From assembly GCA_037042915.1 (NCBI GenBank), contig CM073198.1, positions 3,224,001 to 3,288,000 of the forward strand: DNA of 64,000 nucleotides, written 5' to 3'. Position numbers and translations under genes: made by a program. Positions 1 to 10,505 of this stretch are shown piece after piece (positions within the stretch are counted from its first letter, which is position 1; the number at the start of each line of letters is the position of its first letter). Source of the stretch: Auricularia sp. M13 (Eukaryota > Basidiomycota > Agaricomycetes > Auriculariales > Auriculariaceae). Under the pieces are notes generated by a model, which saw only the letters and a program-made list of their open reading frames with translations, was not told the origin of the DNA and made no database searches.

Positions 1-24
1 GGCCATTTCGAGTCCAAGATGTGA

Positions 25-1479
25 TTACACCTCCTGCGGCGCGCTGGGAATATGCTTCATATAGAGAGGATGATACATCGAGTACCCGTTGGCGTCGTAC
101 GTGATGGTATGCGGACTGATCTCTTGTTAGCACACTCATCGAGAAAGAAACATCGCAGGAGGTCCTACCGCTTGTAGATGCAGCAACAGCCGCACACACG
201 GCTTGGGGCTGCCTCCTCTATCATCCCGTCTATCCTCAGACCCTTCTTACGCGGCAAGAAGCGTCCAGCATGAACGGCATTAAGCGTGATCACAGCAACC
301 TAGGAAGAAGTCAGTTTTAATTGTTCCCTTTAACCCCAGGAGGGCACTGTCCCTCACCGTGATAGGCAATGCATCGAAGACGTAGAGCAGCCACTTTGTG
401 TGTATGAGTAGGACGCATAGCGCACATGAAATGTTTTCTCACTTCGTGATTCAGCGTGTAGCCACTCGCACTGTTCGCCGTGAACTTGACGGTGGCAAAC
501 TCTTATAAAGGTGCATAGCATGAGCAATTGCAATACAAGTGAATTCGCAGGAGCTCACCGAACATGCGATATATGGAGCGCAAGATGATCATAGCAGCAC
601 TGATGTAGAACGCAAGAAAGAGAGGCTGCACGGGTTTCCGGGCGTCCCCCAGCCCGCGGCGAGAGCGTCGGTCAAAGATTACCGTGAAGGCGACAAAGAT
701 GCTGAACATGACGATTTGAAAGACGAGGGCAGCGATGAGGATGTTGAAGCCGACTCTGATGGTCTTCAGGTCCGTGGAATTCTATGAGATAGACAGTTAG
801 CTTCGGGCACCGAAAAGTTGTGGTACGCACAAGGATACTGCCGCCGAGTGCCTGGGAGAGGATGGAGAGTAGATCGCCGACCACGAAAATCTCGTTTATC
901 GTAAGTAATTACTTACTGAGTGTAAAAAATGTCGACTCACCTTGGTAATGAGGGTGTGCGAGATGGGACTCCACTCCTTGCCAAGGTAGGAGATCATCCG
1001 TCCCACCATCATGTAATCTAGTTTCCAAAGTCAACACGCGAGTGTACGTGAAGGCGATAGAGTCCAAGCGTACTCTGGGCTGCGATAAAAGCAGGGGCGA
1101 CAATGACGCTGACTTGGGTGATCACGGCTGGCCACACCGTGTAGAGCTTGACGATGGAATACCATCTATATAAGTGCACAACGTCAGCCTCGCAGTTGAG
1201 CAAGTATCCCTACACCGCAGTCTTTGCTCACCGGAAAGCAAAGCCCTCGGTCTCAAGGATGAGGCCGACGATCAATGGCCAAACCCAGGGTGTGCGATGG
1301 TGGATGGCTTGTCCGAAATGGGCGAGGAGACTGAGACCGAAGATTGCGCAGAACAACAGTGCGGCAGGCTTGCTGGCGTCGTAATCCCAGTTCGGCACGG
1401 CTTGAGAAGAGTCGTCTACGCATGAGAGGCATCAACGAGAGCATATGCGGTTGCTGGCCTACGCACCCGTGCCAGCCAT
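25..1479 (-). CDS. RTA1-like multi-pass membrane protein
   Basis: A fungal RTA1-domain protein. This family has about seven membrane helices and includes yeast Rta1, Rsb1 and Pug1, linked to sphingoid-base or sterol resistance. The first coding exon is only 13 bases (1467-1479, ATGGCTGGCACGG), followed by a short GT..AG intron. The next exon reads DDSSQAVPNWDYDASKPAAL and then a first helix (ALLFCAIFGLSLLAHFG). Later exons carry family-typical pieces: YTVWPAVITQVSVIVAPAF near 1080-1150, VGDLLSILSQALGGSIL near 830-880, and FDRRSR plus ISAAMIILRSIYRMFG near 550-680. The tail ends at a stop at 25-27 after PSAPQEV. At least six exons are needed, and I have not fixed every junction. Substrate and direction of transport cannot be read from the sequence. 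The family call is firm. Confidence 0.85.
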
Positions 1480-2150
1480 ATCTATAAGGGAAAAATCGAT
1501 TAGACCAGAGAAGACGTGCGGAGGCTGAGAAAGGAAGGAAAATTAGAGGAGAATGTTGCACTGAGGAAAAGGGAATGCTGAGCCGCCTTATATGGTCTCG
1601 GATTACGCCAGCGCTTGTCGAGACTGCGCATCTCGACACGGGCGCAAAGAGCATAGCATCGATGCGAGCGGCAACCCTTTGGGTAAGTAGGATTCTCCTC
1701 CGCAGCATCGAGACACCGTAGGATAAAGATGCTCTCAAGCTCAACGCATGGTTTGCCTTGCGTCTTTTCTGAGGCTGCCCCCGCAGCGAGCGAGCTGCCT
1801 TGACGGTCGTCATTGTAAAGTGTCCCAATATCCCAAACCTCTGCGCAATATTGAGCCATGCCTCGGTCTGTGAATAGGGTTTACTTCACTCTGCTGCGCG
1901 ATAGCGAAAGACTCGCTCGGCTGAGTCAGCAATTGCACCGCCCAAGATTTGCCCTCGTAAGTTAAAAAAGGACCTGCAGGCACCAGTTGCAGCGCTGACA
2001 GCGCATTTGCTTTCCCGACCTGATCGCAGGCAACTGCGCCACTGGGTGAAAAATGGTATAAATGCTGAAGTAAATGCTAGAAAACATAAATAAGAACGCT
2101 GCGGACATGCGCTCGCCGCCTCTAGCTCAATGATGCTATAAGCAAGAGCG
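1480..2150. other. Intergenic, 0.67 kb
   Basis: This holds the 5' flank of the RTA1-like gene and the 3' flank of the PI-PLC gene. Open frames here, including one of 191 codons at 1253-1828, run antisense to RTA1 exons or lack recognisable protein character. I see no gene, repeat or RNA. Confidence 0.5.
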
Positions 2151-3724
2151 TCAGCTACCAAACGCGCGGGACAATGATAAAAATGGACGCACTGTTTGCC
2201 ACCAGTTGTAGGCCATCGCGATGCCAACGACGTCTCCGCCTTCCAGAGCGTCGAGATACACGATGTTGGGAACGATGTTCCGAGTTGGGCTCACGGAGTT
2301 GAGGAGCGTCTTGTAAAGCTCTGCGTTGGCTGTCTTGGCAAGGTCGAGGATGGACTTGGTGCACAGCGCGGCGCCGACGGAGGACTGCGTGAGCGTCCAC
2401 GAGAGGAGGAAGACTTTGTTGTGCTGGTTGACAAGCTTGTTGACCTGGTCGTTCGTCATCGTGGAGAGGTTGTCCGTGTTCGAGTACGAGTTGAAGACGT
2501 TGAACTGGTCGTAGCTGAACACACCCTTGCCGTACCAGTTGTTCAGGTTGATGCCCTCCTGCACAACCAGCACCACTGCCGCGCGCCCGTTGATCAGCTG
2601 GTTCAGCTTGAGCGTGCTGAGGTCGCCCGAGGACGCGTTGAAGCCGCTCGGCAGGCGGCTGGAGTCAAGACGGTTGTTGATGGCCAGCAAGGCGTTCAGC
2701 AGCCTGTCGTACTCTTCCTGGGTGAAGGGGCGGTAATCCGAGGTGCCGACGTCGGTGTTGAGGGAGTGGGACAGGTTGATGATAACGAGCTCGTTGTACT
2801 TGGCAGTGAATGCGTTGACCTGAGAAATAATCTCAGACATGGGCTGTCCGTTGGCGCCCTGGAAGGTGTTAAGAACAGCGGCATCGCCAGTATAGTGGCC
2901 AGTGCCGAAGTTGCCCGCAGTAATAATGGGGCGGACGTCGAAGTAACGGGAGCCGCCGTTAAGCTGCCCTGCGATGTCGACCGTCTGCGTGACAGAGTTG
3001 CAGGCGTTGCCGAAAGCCGTGCCGCCCGTGACGCGCGACATGCCTGCATCGTGGGAGCCGGGCATGGAGAGCTTCTGAAGCGTAAGATCGCCGATGGTAC
3101 CGAGGTTTGTCTGCATCCAGTTGGGGGGCGGACGGCTGGACGTGAACTGGCCGGAGAGCACCCAGTTAACATGGCCATCGTGCACCCACCCCAGCGGGAT
3201 GGTGCTGCCTTGGGCGTTATTTTGCGTCGACATGCCGGTGAGGACGGTCTGCAGAGTGAACTTGCCGCTAGGCGCCCTGGCTTGAATTTGGAAGGACCAG
3301 TTCGTGCCGACCAGCTGGTAGGTCGCCTCGCCACCATCGTCCTTCTGATTCTTGCCAATGGACGTGTCGAACTCGATGTACACCTATGATAAACATGTGT
3401 TAGACGTCGGAAAAGGCAGGTGGCGCATCCATTCTAACTCACCCGAGCAGCAGAGTAAGGACCGATGGTTTGGGGGAAACTGAAGCCATTCATCTGGTAC
3501 GAATTTTTGTATGAAAGGTTCCAGGTATATGACCCTCCGTTAACGAGGTTCAGATAGCCTCCCTGCCCGGTGCGCTTGCCAAGCTCCTGCGTTGCGTTGC
3601 TCGACGCGACCGGCTCGAGGGCGTGGAGAGATCCATCGCGCTCCTCAACAGTGGCCGGAGGAGACGGGGCAACCAGGGCCGACGCGGCGAGCGCGTGAAG
3701 GAGGGCGAGGCCGAAGAACTTCAT
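2151..3724 (-). CDS. Secreted PI-PLC X-domain-like phosphodiesterase
   Basis: Two exons (3443-3724 and 2151-3383, intron 3384-3442, phase 0) give about 504 residues. Residues 1-20 (MKFFGLALLHALAASALVAP) form a clear signal peptide, so the protein should be secreted or on the cell surface. A region of about 130 residues, predicted by eye to be beta-rich, follows (NLVNGGSYTWNLSYKNSYQM through WVHDGHVNWVLSG). The PI-PLC X-like barrel begins near residue 190. It has LSMPGSHDAG with the first active-site-type His at about residue 205, then YFDVRP, then GHYTGD with the second His near 257. Members of this superfamily cleave phosphatidylinositol or GPI-type phosphodiester bonds by acid/base His catalysis. 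There is no Y, C2 or PH domain, so it is of the simple bacterial-like type. The true substrate is unknown. Confidence 0.88.
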
Positions 3725-4410
3725 GGCCAGGGCAGCGGCGGGAAGGGCTGAGGAACAGTTGCCCAGCGGGCGCGTTTATGTATGCCTGCGATAGATCCAT
3801 CACTGCAGCAAACAGGCCAGCGTGCCGGCACATGATGCATCGACGCTAGTCTCGTCACCAGACACTGTTACTGCTGGTGCGCTGGCCGGGTCGCGTTTCG
3901 GTGTTTGTGTGTGTTTGCGACCGGCGGCTTTCAGCAGTAAAGAGTCTGGTGGAATTTACATGACTTACCCCCGTTGACCTTACCCTGACACAAAACTTCG
4001 GGGTTGTAATTGGCAGTATTATTGATGATTTATAGTGGAAAAAATGAGAGCTTTGAGCGTAGCTTGTGTCCTGTGAGAGGCCGACCATGAATAAACCTCA
4101 TCCTTCCTTTTGCATCCGAAGGTTTCTCTCTGCTCTACAATCCGCCACCAGGGTCATATTCCTTGTTCAAAGCTGTATCAATAGCTGCAATATATACTCT
4201 TTGACAGAGTTTGACTTCTCCAAGGTGCCCCAGGCTTGCTTGGTGCAACCAGGGTGAAAAGTTCCCACGCTCCATGTCAGGAGATATACAGGGCCTTGGC
4301 CCATTTGAAGGTCATAAAATATCATTTTATGCTGTTATTATTCATTCTGAGCAGGGTTTTGGTGGAAACAAAAATTGTGGAGGTCACCGGGGGTAAGTAA
4401 TGTGAATTCC

Positions 4411-4502
4411 ACCAGGCCCTTTGCTACCGGACGGCTCCGCGCGCAAATACTAACAAACACCGAAATGACATAAGCCGTCTGATATGTAGCAAAGGGCCTG
4501 GT
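4411..4502. repeat. Imperfect inverted repeat with 17-base perfect arms
   Basis: The arm ACCAGGCCCTTTGCTAC at 4411-4427 is exactly reverse-complementary to GTAGCAAAGGGCCTGGT at 4486-4502. A second inner pair, ACGGCT (4431-4436) and AGCCGT (4473-4478), extends the symmetry. The centre of about 36 bases is unpaired and A-rich. It could be a small foldback element, a MITE relic or a transcribed hairpin. No target-site duplication is obvious. Confidence 0.8.
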
Positions 4503-4938
4503 CACGAGTCTACATCGACGCATGGCAGTGGCTTGATGCCAGGAAGGGACGGAAGAGATTATCAGTCCCGAAACATCTCCAAGAATACATGTAGCTGTAA
4601 GAAAGCCACTGAAACATGTGGGACATGCAAACTTGCGCCACGTTTGCTAGGAATGGTAAATATGCGTTCTTAGAGGGGCAACGGAGCCTTGGCTTGTGTA
4701 CTGAGCCTGGGCAAGGATCACCGCAGCCAACGTCGCGGATGTATCAGATGATTCAGAGAGGCCTCGCGGGAGTACGGGACTCTGAGATGGCCTATCGTAT
4801 TATCATCATTAGCATTTGCGAAGTAATGTGAGCTACCACAGGAAGACTCGAAACAGATGCGCGGCCACAGGTTCGAGTGGATTGAGTGGTGGTGGAATGG
4901 AAGTCACAGTCACAGGGAGCACGGACAAGATATCCAAG

Positions 4939-4960
4939 GCGCGTCACTACCGTGACGCGC
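4939..4960. promoter_or_regulatory. Palindrome GCGCGTCAC-TACC-GTGACGCGC upstream of RRP5
   Basis: Perfect 9-base arms flank a 4-base centre about 190 bases before the RRP5 start codon. A CACGTG hexamer follows at 4963-4968, and an ACGCGT hexamer (MluI/MCB-type core) lies near 5046. The symmetry suggests a dimeric protein site. No factor is identified from sequence alone. Confidence 0.4.
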
Positions 4961-5152
4961 TACACGTGCCAGCCCGTGAACGGTGTATGGCGATCGTGTG
5001 GGTGCTCGAGGATGCATGGGAGTGGTCACGGGAAAAGAGCGATCGACGCGTCCAAGTCCGCCGAGAGCAAGTTTTTCTTGCAAGCCGCCAGCCACCGGCG
5101 CGTCCGTCGCGTCCTTTCACCGTTCTTCCGCGCGTTGCGCCAGCTTTGCCTC

Positions 5153-8100
5153 ATGGCCGCCAAGAAAAGGACTCTTGAAGACTCTGCTGCTCAGCCGAAA
5201 TCGAAAAAAGCCAAGGTCGCACCCAGCGAGGGCAGCGAAAGGGCGCAGCGCAAACCGCTCCAGTCCGCCGTACAGCAGCCCGCGGAAGAAATCGACTTCC
5301 CACGAGGCGGGGGCTCGTCATTCACGCCTGCGGAGCACAAGGCCATACGCCATGAAGCTGCAAGAGAGGCTGAGGACGAGTTACGGTTTGAGGTATGCCT
5401 TGGATTTTCGGCGCAATACTATCGCTCATTCGCGTCGCGCTCTCAGGACTCCCAAGCGACCAAAAAGCCCAAGAGCAAGCTGCGCACGGAGAACAAGTCC
5501 AAGAAGCAGAAGAAGAATGCGAAGGATGGCGAAGACGCCAATGAAAAGAGCGGCATTCGCGTCGAGCACCTCAACTACAAGCGTCTCAGCCCCGGCATGC
5601 GTGTGCTCTGCCAAGTCACGCAAATCCTGCCCCTTGGGCTTGTCGTATCTCTACCCAACCAGCTCTTGGGCAATATCCCCATCACGCATATCTCGAAGGA
5701 GCTCACTGCTCGCCTCGAGGCCATGGACGACGCAATGGACGAGGACGAAGACGATGACAGCTCAGACGCCGGAAATGCATCTGGCGTCCCAGGGCTGTCC
5801 GATATCTTTCGTATCGGCCAATACGTGACAGCAGTCGTCTCTACAGTACATGCATCTGGGACGTCTGTCGACCCCATGCTTAAGCGGCCAGATGTCGACC
5901 GCTCCAGCCATCGTGTGGAGCTCAGCTTGGTGCCCGAGGAGGTCAACGAAGGCGTCTCCAAACGCGACCTTGGACCTGGTTTTGTGCATATAGCTTCTTC
6001 CTGCTGCATCACACTTGCTGACACGATGTAGGTCATCACTTCGACCATTAAAAGCGTAGAGGACCACGGCTACGTGCTGAACTTCGGGGTACCGGATGCG
6101 ACGGGCTTCCTCTCGTTCAAGGACGCGAAAAAGGGACAGCACGGTCTGAACGCCAAAAAGCTCCCCGTCGGGATGGCCTTGCAAGTCTGCATCACGAAGA
6201 AGTCGGACAACGGGCGCATCTACACCGTGTCGATTGAGCCCGCGGCTGTGGCTGCAGGAATGGTACGCAGTTCATATTCAACGCCGCACGTCTCCTCAAT
6301 CATCCCTTCTTAGCTGTCCGAGGTTTCTTCTGTATCGTCTGTGCTTCCTGGGACCCTCGTTGACGCGTTAATCACCGCCGTTCTTCCTACTGGGTTGAAC
6401 CTTCAGCTGCTTGGATTCTTTGAGGGCACGGTCGATCAGTACCATCTTGGTCTGGGCGATGTGGAAGGGAGATTCAAGTTGGGCCAGAAGGCATGCCTAT
6501 CCGCGTCGTCCTGGAATCATTCACTCACGACATACATAGATCAAGGCGAGAGTCATTTACGAGGTCACGCACTCTAGTCCAAAACGCTTCGCACTGTCGA
6601 CCCTGCCACACATTTTGGGATTTCGCGGTGCCGCGGCCGGCTCAAACGGCCTGCACGAAGCGTTCCCGATAGGCACCGTTTTGGATGCCATCAAGGTTAT
6701 TCGCGTCGAACCGGAGCGCGGCCTCCTCTGCGAAATTCAGGACGGTGTGGCTGCGTTCGCTCACGTCAGTCCAAAGATGTTAACGCATCTTATTCGGTAC
6801 TGAATGTCGTCTTTGTTTAGATATCGCAAGTTTCGGACGAGCATGTCAACACGCTCTCGGCAACAGCAGGCGCTTGGAAACTTGGCACAGTGCACAGGGC
6901 CCGCGTGACTGGCTTCTTCGATCTTGACGGACTGGTCCAAGTCTCGCTTCGCCAGTCCATCCTTGACCAAAAGTTCATGCACGTTTCCGACGTTGCAGTT
7001 GGCGAAAGAATGAAGGTAATAGGCTACTCATCCAGGACAAGAACAACGTTGACATGCCGTAAAGGGTACCGTGAAACGGCTCGCAGACAATGCGCTGTTC
7101 GTGTCTGTTTCCGGGAGCGTGGATGCAGTTGTGTGGCCAAACCACTACGCGGATATCACGCTGCGCCATCCTGAGAAGCGATTCAAGTCTGGAGGCACTG
7201 TCAAGGGCAGGGTTCGTGATCTGGATCCATATGTGTCTCCCACGCTGAAACCTTTTTTAGGTTCTCGTCGTCGACCCCGAACGGAACCGCTTATGTCTCA
7301 CGTTGAAGAAGACGCTTGTCGAGTCCGATCTGCCCATTATCGCCAAAATTGAAGATGCTAAGCCGGGGATTGTTACCCACGCCGTTGTGTTCAAAAACTT
7401 GGACAAGGGTCTTCTCGTCGAGTTCTTCAATAATCTTCGCGCATTTATTCCACAACGGGAGATCAAGTTAGTTTTATGCTGGGGAATTTGCACAGTATTC
7501 TCATGCATGATTGCAGCGACAGTGCTGTGCAGTCTGCTGACGACTTTCCCATCGGCAAAGTGGTACGCGTGAAGATACTGGACGTCAACCCAGAGACCTC
7601 CAAGATCGTAGCCAGCATCCGGCAAGGCGCGCTCAACTTCCAGTCTGCCCTTGACATCAGCGGCGTCGAGGATGGTACGGTTGTTAGCGGTACCGTCGCG
7701 GCGTTGCACAAGGAGCACGCCATGCTCAGCCTCGTGCCTTCGAAAGTTCGCGCGCTACTGGCATTTGCGAATCTCGCGAAGCACAAGAACCTCCCCGTCG
7801 CGCAGGCAAAGGCGTCGCTGAAGGTCGGCGACACCCTCAAAGACCTTACTGTCGTTGGCCGCAACGCCGAGAAAGGTTTTGTCCTAGTTGGATATTCCTC
7901 TCCGAAGGACGAGAAGCGCTCACGCCGGCTCTCTCTGAGCAACAACAGCGGACTTAGCATCGACAAGGTCACCATTGGTCAGGTCCTTCCCGGTCTGGTC
8001 GTCAGCCACGGCCGCAAGGGCGCAGTCATTCGCATTAGTTCGAAGATATCCGGTTCCCTGCACCCGCTGGACGTAGCGGACGAGTATGCGCCGAAAGCGC

Positions 8101-10321
8101 ACTTGCCGCCTGTATCCACGATGACTCAATTTGCCGTCCTCGCCGTGGATAAAGAGCGCAAACAACTCACTCTGTCGACTCGGCCCTCCAGGGTCACACC
8201 TGAATCGGTTAAGGAGATCGTGGACCGGGAAATTCAGACATTGGCTGATCTGAAAGTGGGCGACCGCTTGCGAGGATTCGTCAAGAGCGTTGCGGACCAC
8301 GGGCTCTTCGTTAACGTCGGTCGTAACCTCGACGCTCGTATTCAGATCAAAGAGCTGTTCGATGATGTGCGTAATCATTCATCCAACGATTGATGTAGTT
8401 ATCCCGCGCTCACACTACCCAACAGTACGTCAAGGACTGGAAGAGCAAATTCAACGTGGATGACCGAGTCGAGGGCCAAATTATTAGGTATGCTCTGATT
8501 GCGCTCTCTCGGTCCAATGCTGATACATTGTAAGCATTGATTTGGACAAGAACCAGCTCGAGATGTCGTTGAGAAGTGGAGACCGGAAAGCTGTGCCTGT
8601 CGAGACTAAAGGCCTTGCGGACTTCTCCAAAGGCCAGAAGGTCGACGCCATCGTCAAGCGCACCGAAGCCTACGGCATATTCCTCCAGATTGAAGGCACC
8701 AAGATCAGTGGACTCTGCCACAAGTCCAATGTGTGTCCAGTTGCTTCATTGCGCATGACGCGGTGTTAACTCGTCGATGTTCAGATCTCGGATAATAAGG
8801 ACGCCGACGTTGAGAGAGCCATACAAAACTTCCGCGAAGGAGATCGAGTCAAAGCCATGATTCTTTCTGTTAATTTGACGAAGCGGCGGATTGATTTTGG
8901 ACTGAAGCCTTCGTTTTTCGACGCCGACGATTTTGCTCCGCCACCGAGCGACGATGAGGACGAGGAAGAGGCTGCGAGCGAGCCCGAGGACCAGGCTGTT
9001 GCTGCATCTGAGCCGGAGGACGATGCTGAGAATGGTACCTCACAATCCGAGGACGATGATGACGACGAGGTCTGTGGGTTCCGTCCTAGCTACTGCTCAG
9101 TGGCTCATTCTGGGCAGGTCGTGCACATGGACGATGAGGATGTGCGCATGGAGGATTCAACCACAGCTCCCATTGCCTCGACTTCCGCACTTCAGCTAGG
9201 CGGGTTCAACTGGACTGGCCGTACAGCAGATTTTGCAGATGGTGCAGAGGCCCCGTCAGGTTCGTCAGACGAAGGATCAGACGCCGATCCAGACTTCAAG
9301 CGCAAAAAGAAGAAGCGGAAGCACGAGATTGAGCACGACCGGACGGCCGACATGCACAAACGCGCGCCCGAATCCACCGCTGACTTCGAGCGTCTTCTCC
9401 TCGGTGCACCGAACTCGTCATATCTCTGGGTCCAGTATATGTCCTTCCAGTTGCAACTTGCGGAAATTGAGAAGGCGCGCGAAGTCGGTCGTCGCGCTCT
9501 CAAGGTCATCAACTTCCGCGAGGAGCAGGAGAAACTCAACGTTTGGATCGCTCTCCTGAACTTGGAGAATCTGCACGGCACACCGGAGTCGCTCGAAATC
9601 CTGTTCAAAGATGCAGCACGGCACAATGACTCGAAAACCATTCATCTGAGGATGGCGGCCATTTTTGATCAGACTGGGAAACTCGAGGTGCGCGATACCA
9701 CTTTTACCCCCTTCATTGGACTAATGGTCGTATTGTAGCAAGCAGAGGAGCAATTCCAGAGAACCTGTAAAAAGTTCGGGAAAAGCTCCAAAGTGTGGAC
9801 AGAGTTCGGCGAGTTCTATTTGCGACATGGCAAGCTTGAAGAGGCTCGCAAGTTGCTCCCTCGCTGTGTCCAGTCGCTGGAGAAGCGCAAGCGTGCGTTT
9901 CTTGCATTCAGTACTATATGCGCTTCTAAGGAATTTCAGACCTCAAAACGATTTCCAAGTTCGCGCAGCTAGAGTACAAACTGGGCGACCCGGAGCGGGG
10001 ACGCACCGTGTTCGAGGGCATCGTCAACTCGCATCCCAAACGCTTCGACCTGTGGTTTGTCTACCTGGACATGGAGGCTGGACAGAAAAACATTGGCGGT
10101 CTAAGGTGCGCTTCGATCCCATGAAAGTGACATACATTGACAGTCGTGCCAGAAACTTATTCGATCGTGTATTGTCCATGAAGATGTCAAACCACAAGGC
10201 GAAAGCCTTCTTCAAAAAGTGGTTGGACTTGGAGAAGCGGATAGGCGATGAGCAAGGACAGGACGCAGTGAAGCAGAAGGCCATTGAGTGGACCCAGAAG
10301 GCAACAGCAGTAATAGATTAG
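5153..10321 (+). CDS. RRP5: rRNA biogenesis protein RRP5 (S1 repeats plus HAT/TPR)
   Basis: This is the Rrp5/PDCD11 family protein, a nucleolar factor needed for both 18S and 5.8S/25S pre-rRNA cleavage. I start at ATG 5153 (MAAKKRTLEDSAAQPKSKKA), which opens a Lys-rich, nuclear-type N-terminus. At least ten S1 RNA-binding repeats follow across roughly 5590-8850; examples are GMRVLCQVTQILPLGLVV, GYVLNFGVPDATGF, GTLVDALITAVLPTGLNL and RLRGFVKSVADHGLFVNVG. An acidic linker (about 8940-9300, many DDE/EEE runs) leads to C-terminal HAT/TPR half-repeats, including DFERLLLGAPNSSYLWVQYM near 9390 and ARNLFDRVLSMK near 10150. The family architecture is thus complete. About ten short introns interrupt it; one near 6003-6031 ends in CGATGTAG before VITSTIKSVEDHGY. 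Total length is about 1,500 residues, against 1,729 in yeast. It converges on the kelch gene with 184 bases between stops. Confidence 0.95.
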
Positions 10322-10505
10322 ACCAATGGAACGGTTGCGCTTAGTTACAGGTATGGATGGAGTGGAAGCGGACACGGTACACGGACGCAACGAAAGTGTG
10401 TCAGATGAGAACCCGGGAACACCGACACGAGAGTTTGTACAAAAGGCTGTCGACGAACTACGAACGTTCAAAACAAAGACATTCACAGCAAAGTCAAGGA
10501 GCGTG

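Larger units (their letters stand above)
3725..5152. other. Intergenic, 1.4 kb, divergent promoter region
   Basis: This lies between the divergent PI-PLC and RRP5 starts. It contains a 92-base inverted repeat (4411-4502) and a 22-base palindrome (4939-4960), both listed separately. I find no convincing gene. The short open frames here have no recognisable domain. Confidence 0.5.

Noticed and set aside
1253-1828. Minus-strand 191-codon frame
   Set aside because: It overlaps real RTA1-like exons in another frame and gives an Arg/Ser-rich product without features.
2196-3389. 397-codon plus-strand frame opposite the PI-PLC gene
   Set aside because: An antisense shadow: the minus strand carries a clear signal peptide, PI-PLC motifs and a proper intron. 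The plus product is repetitive Val/Arg/Gly-rich sequence.
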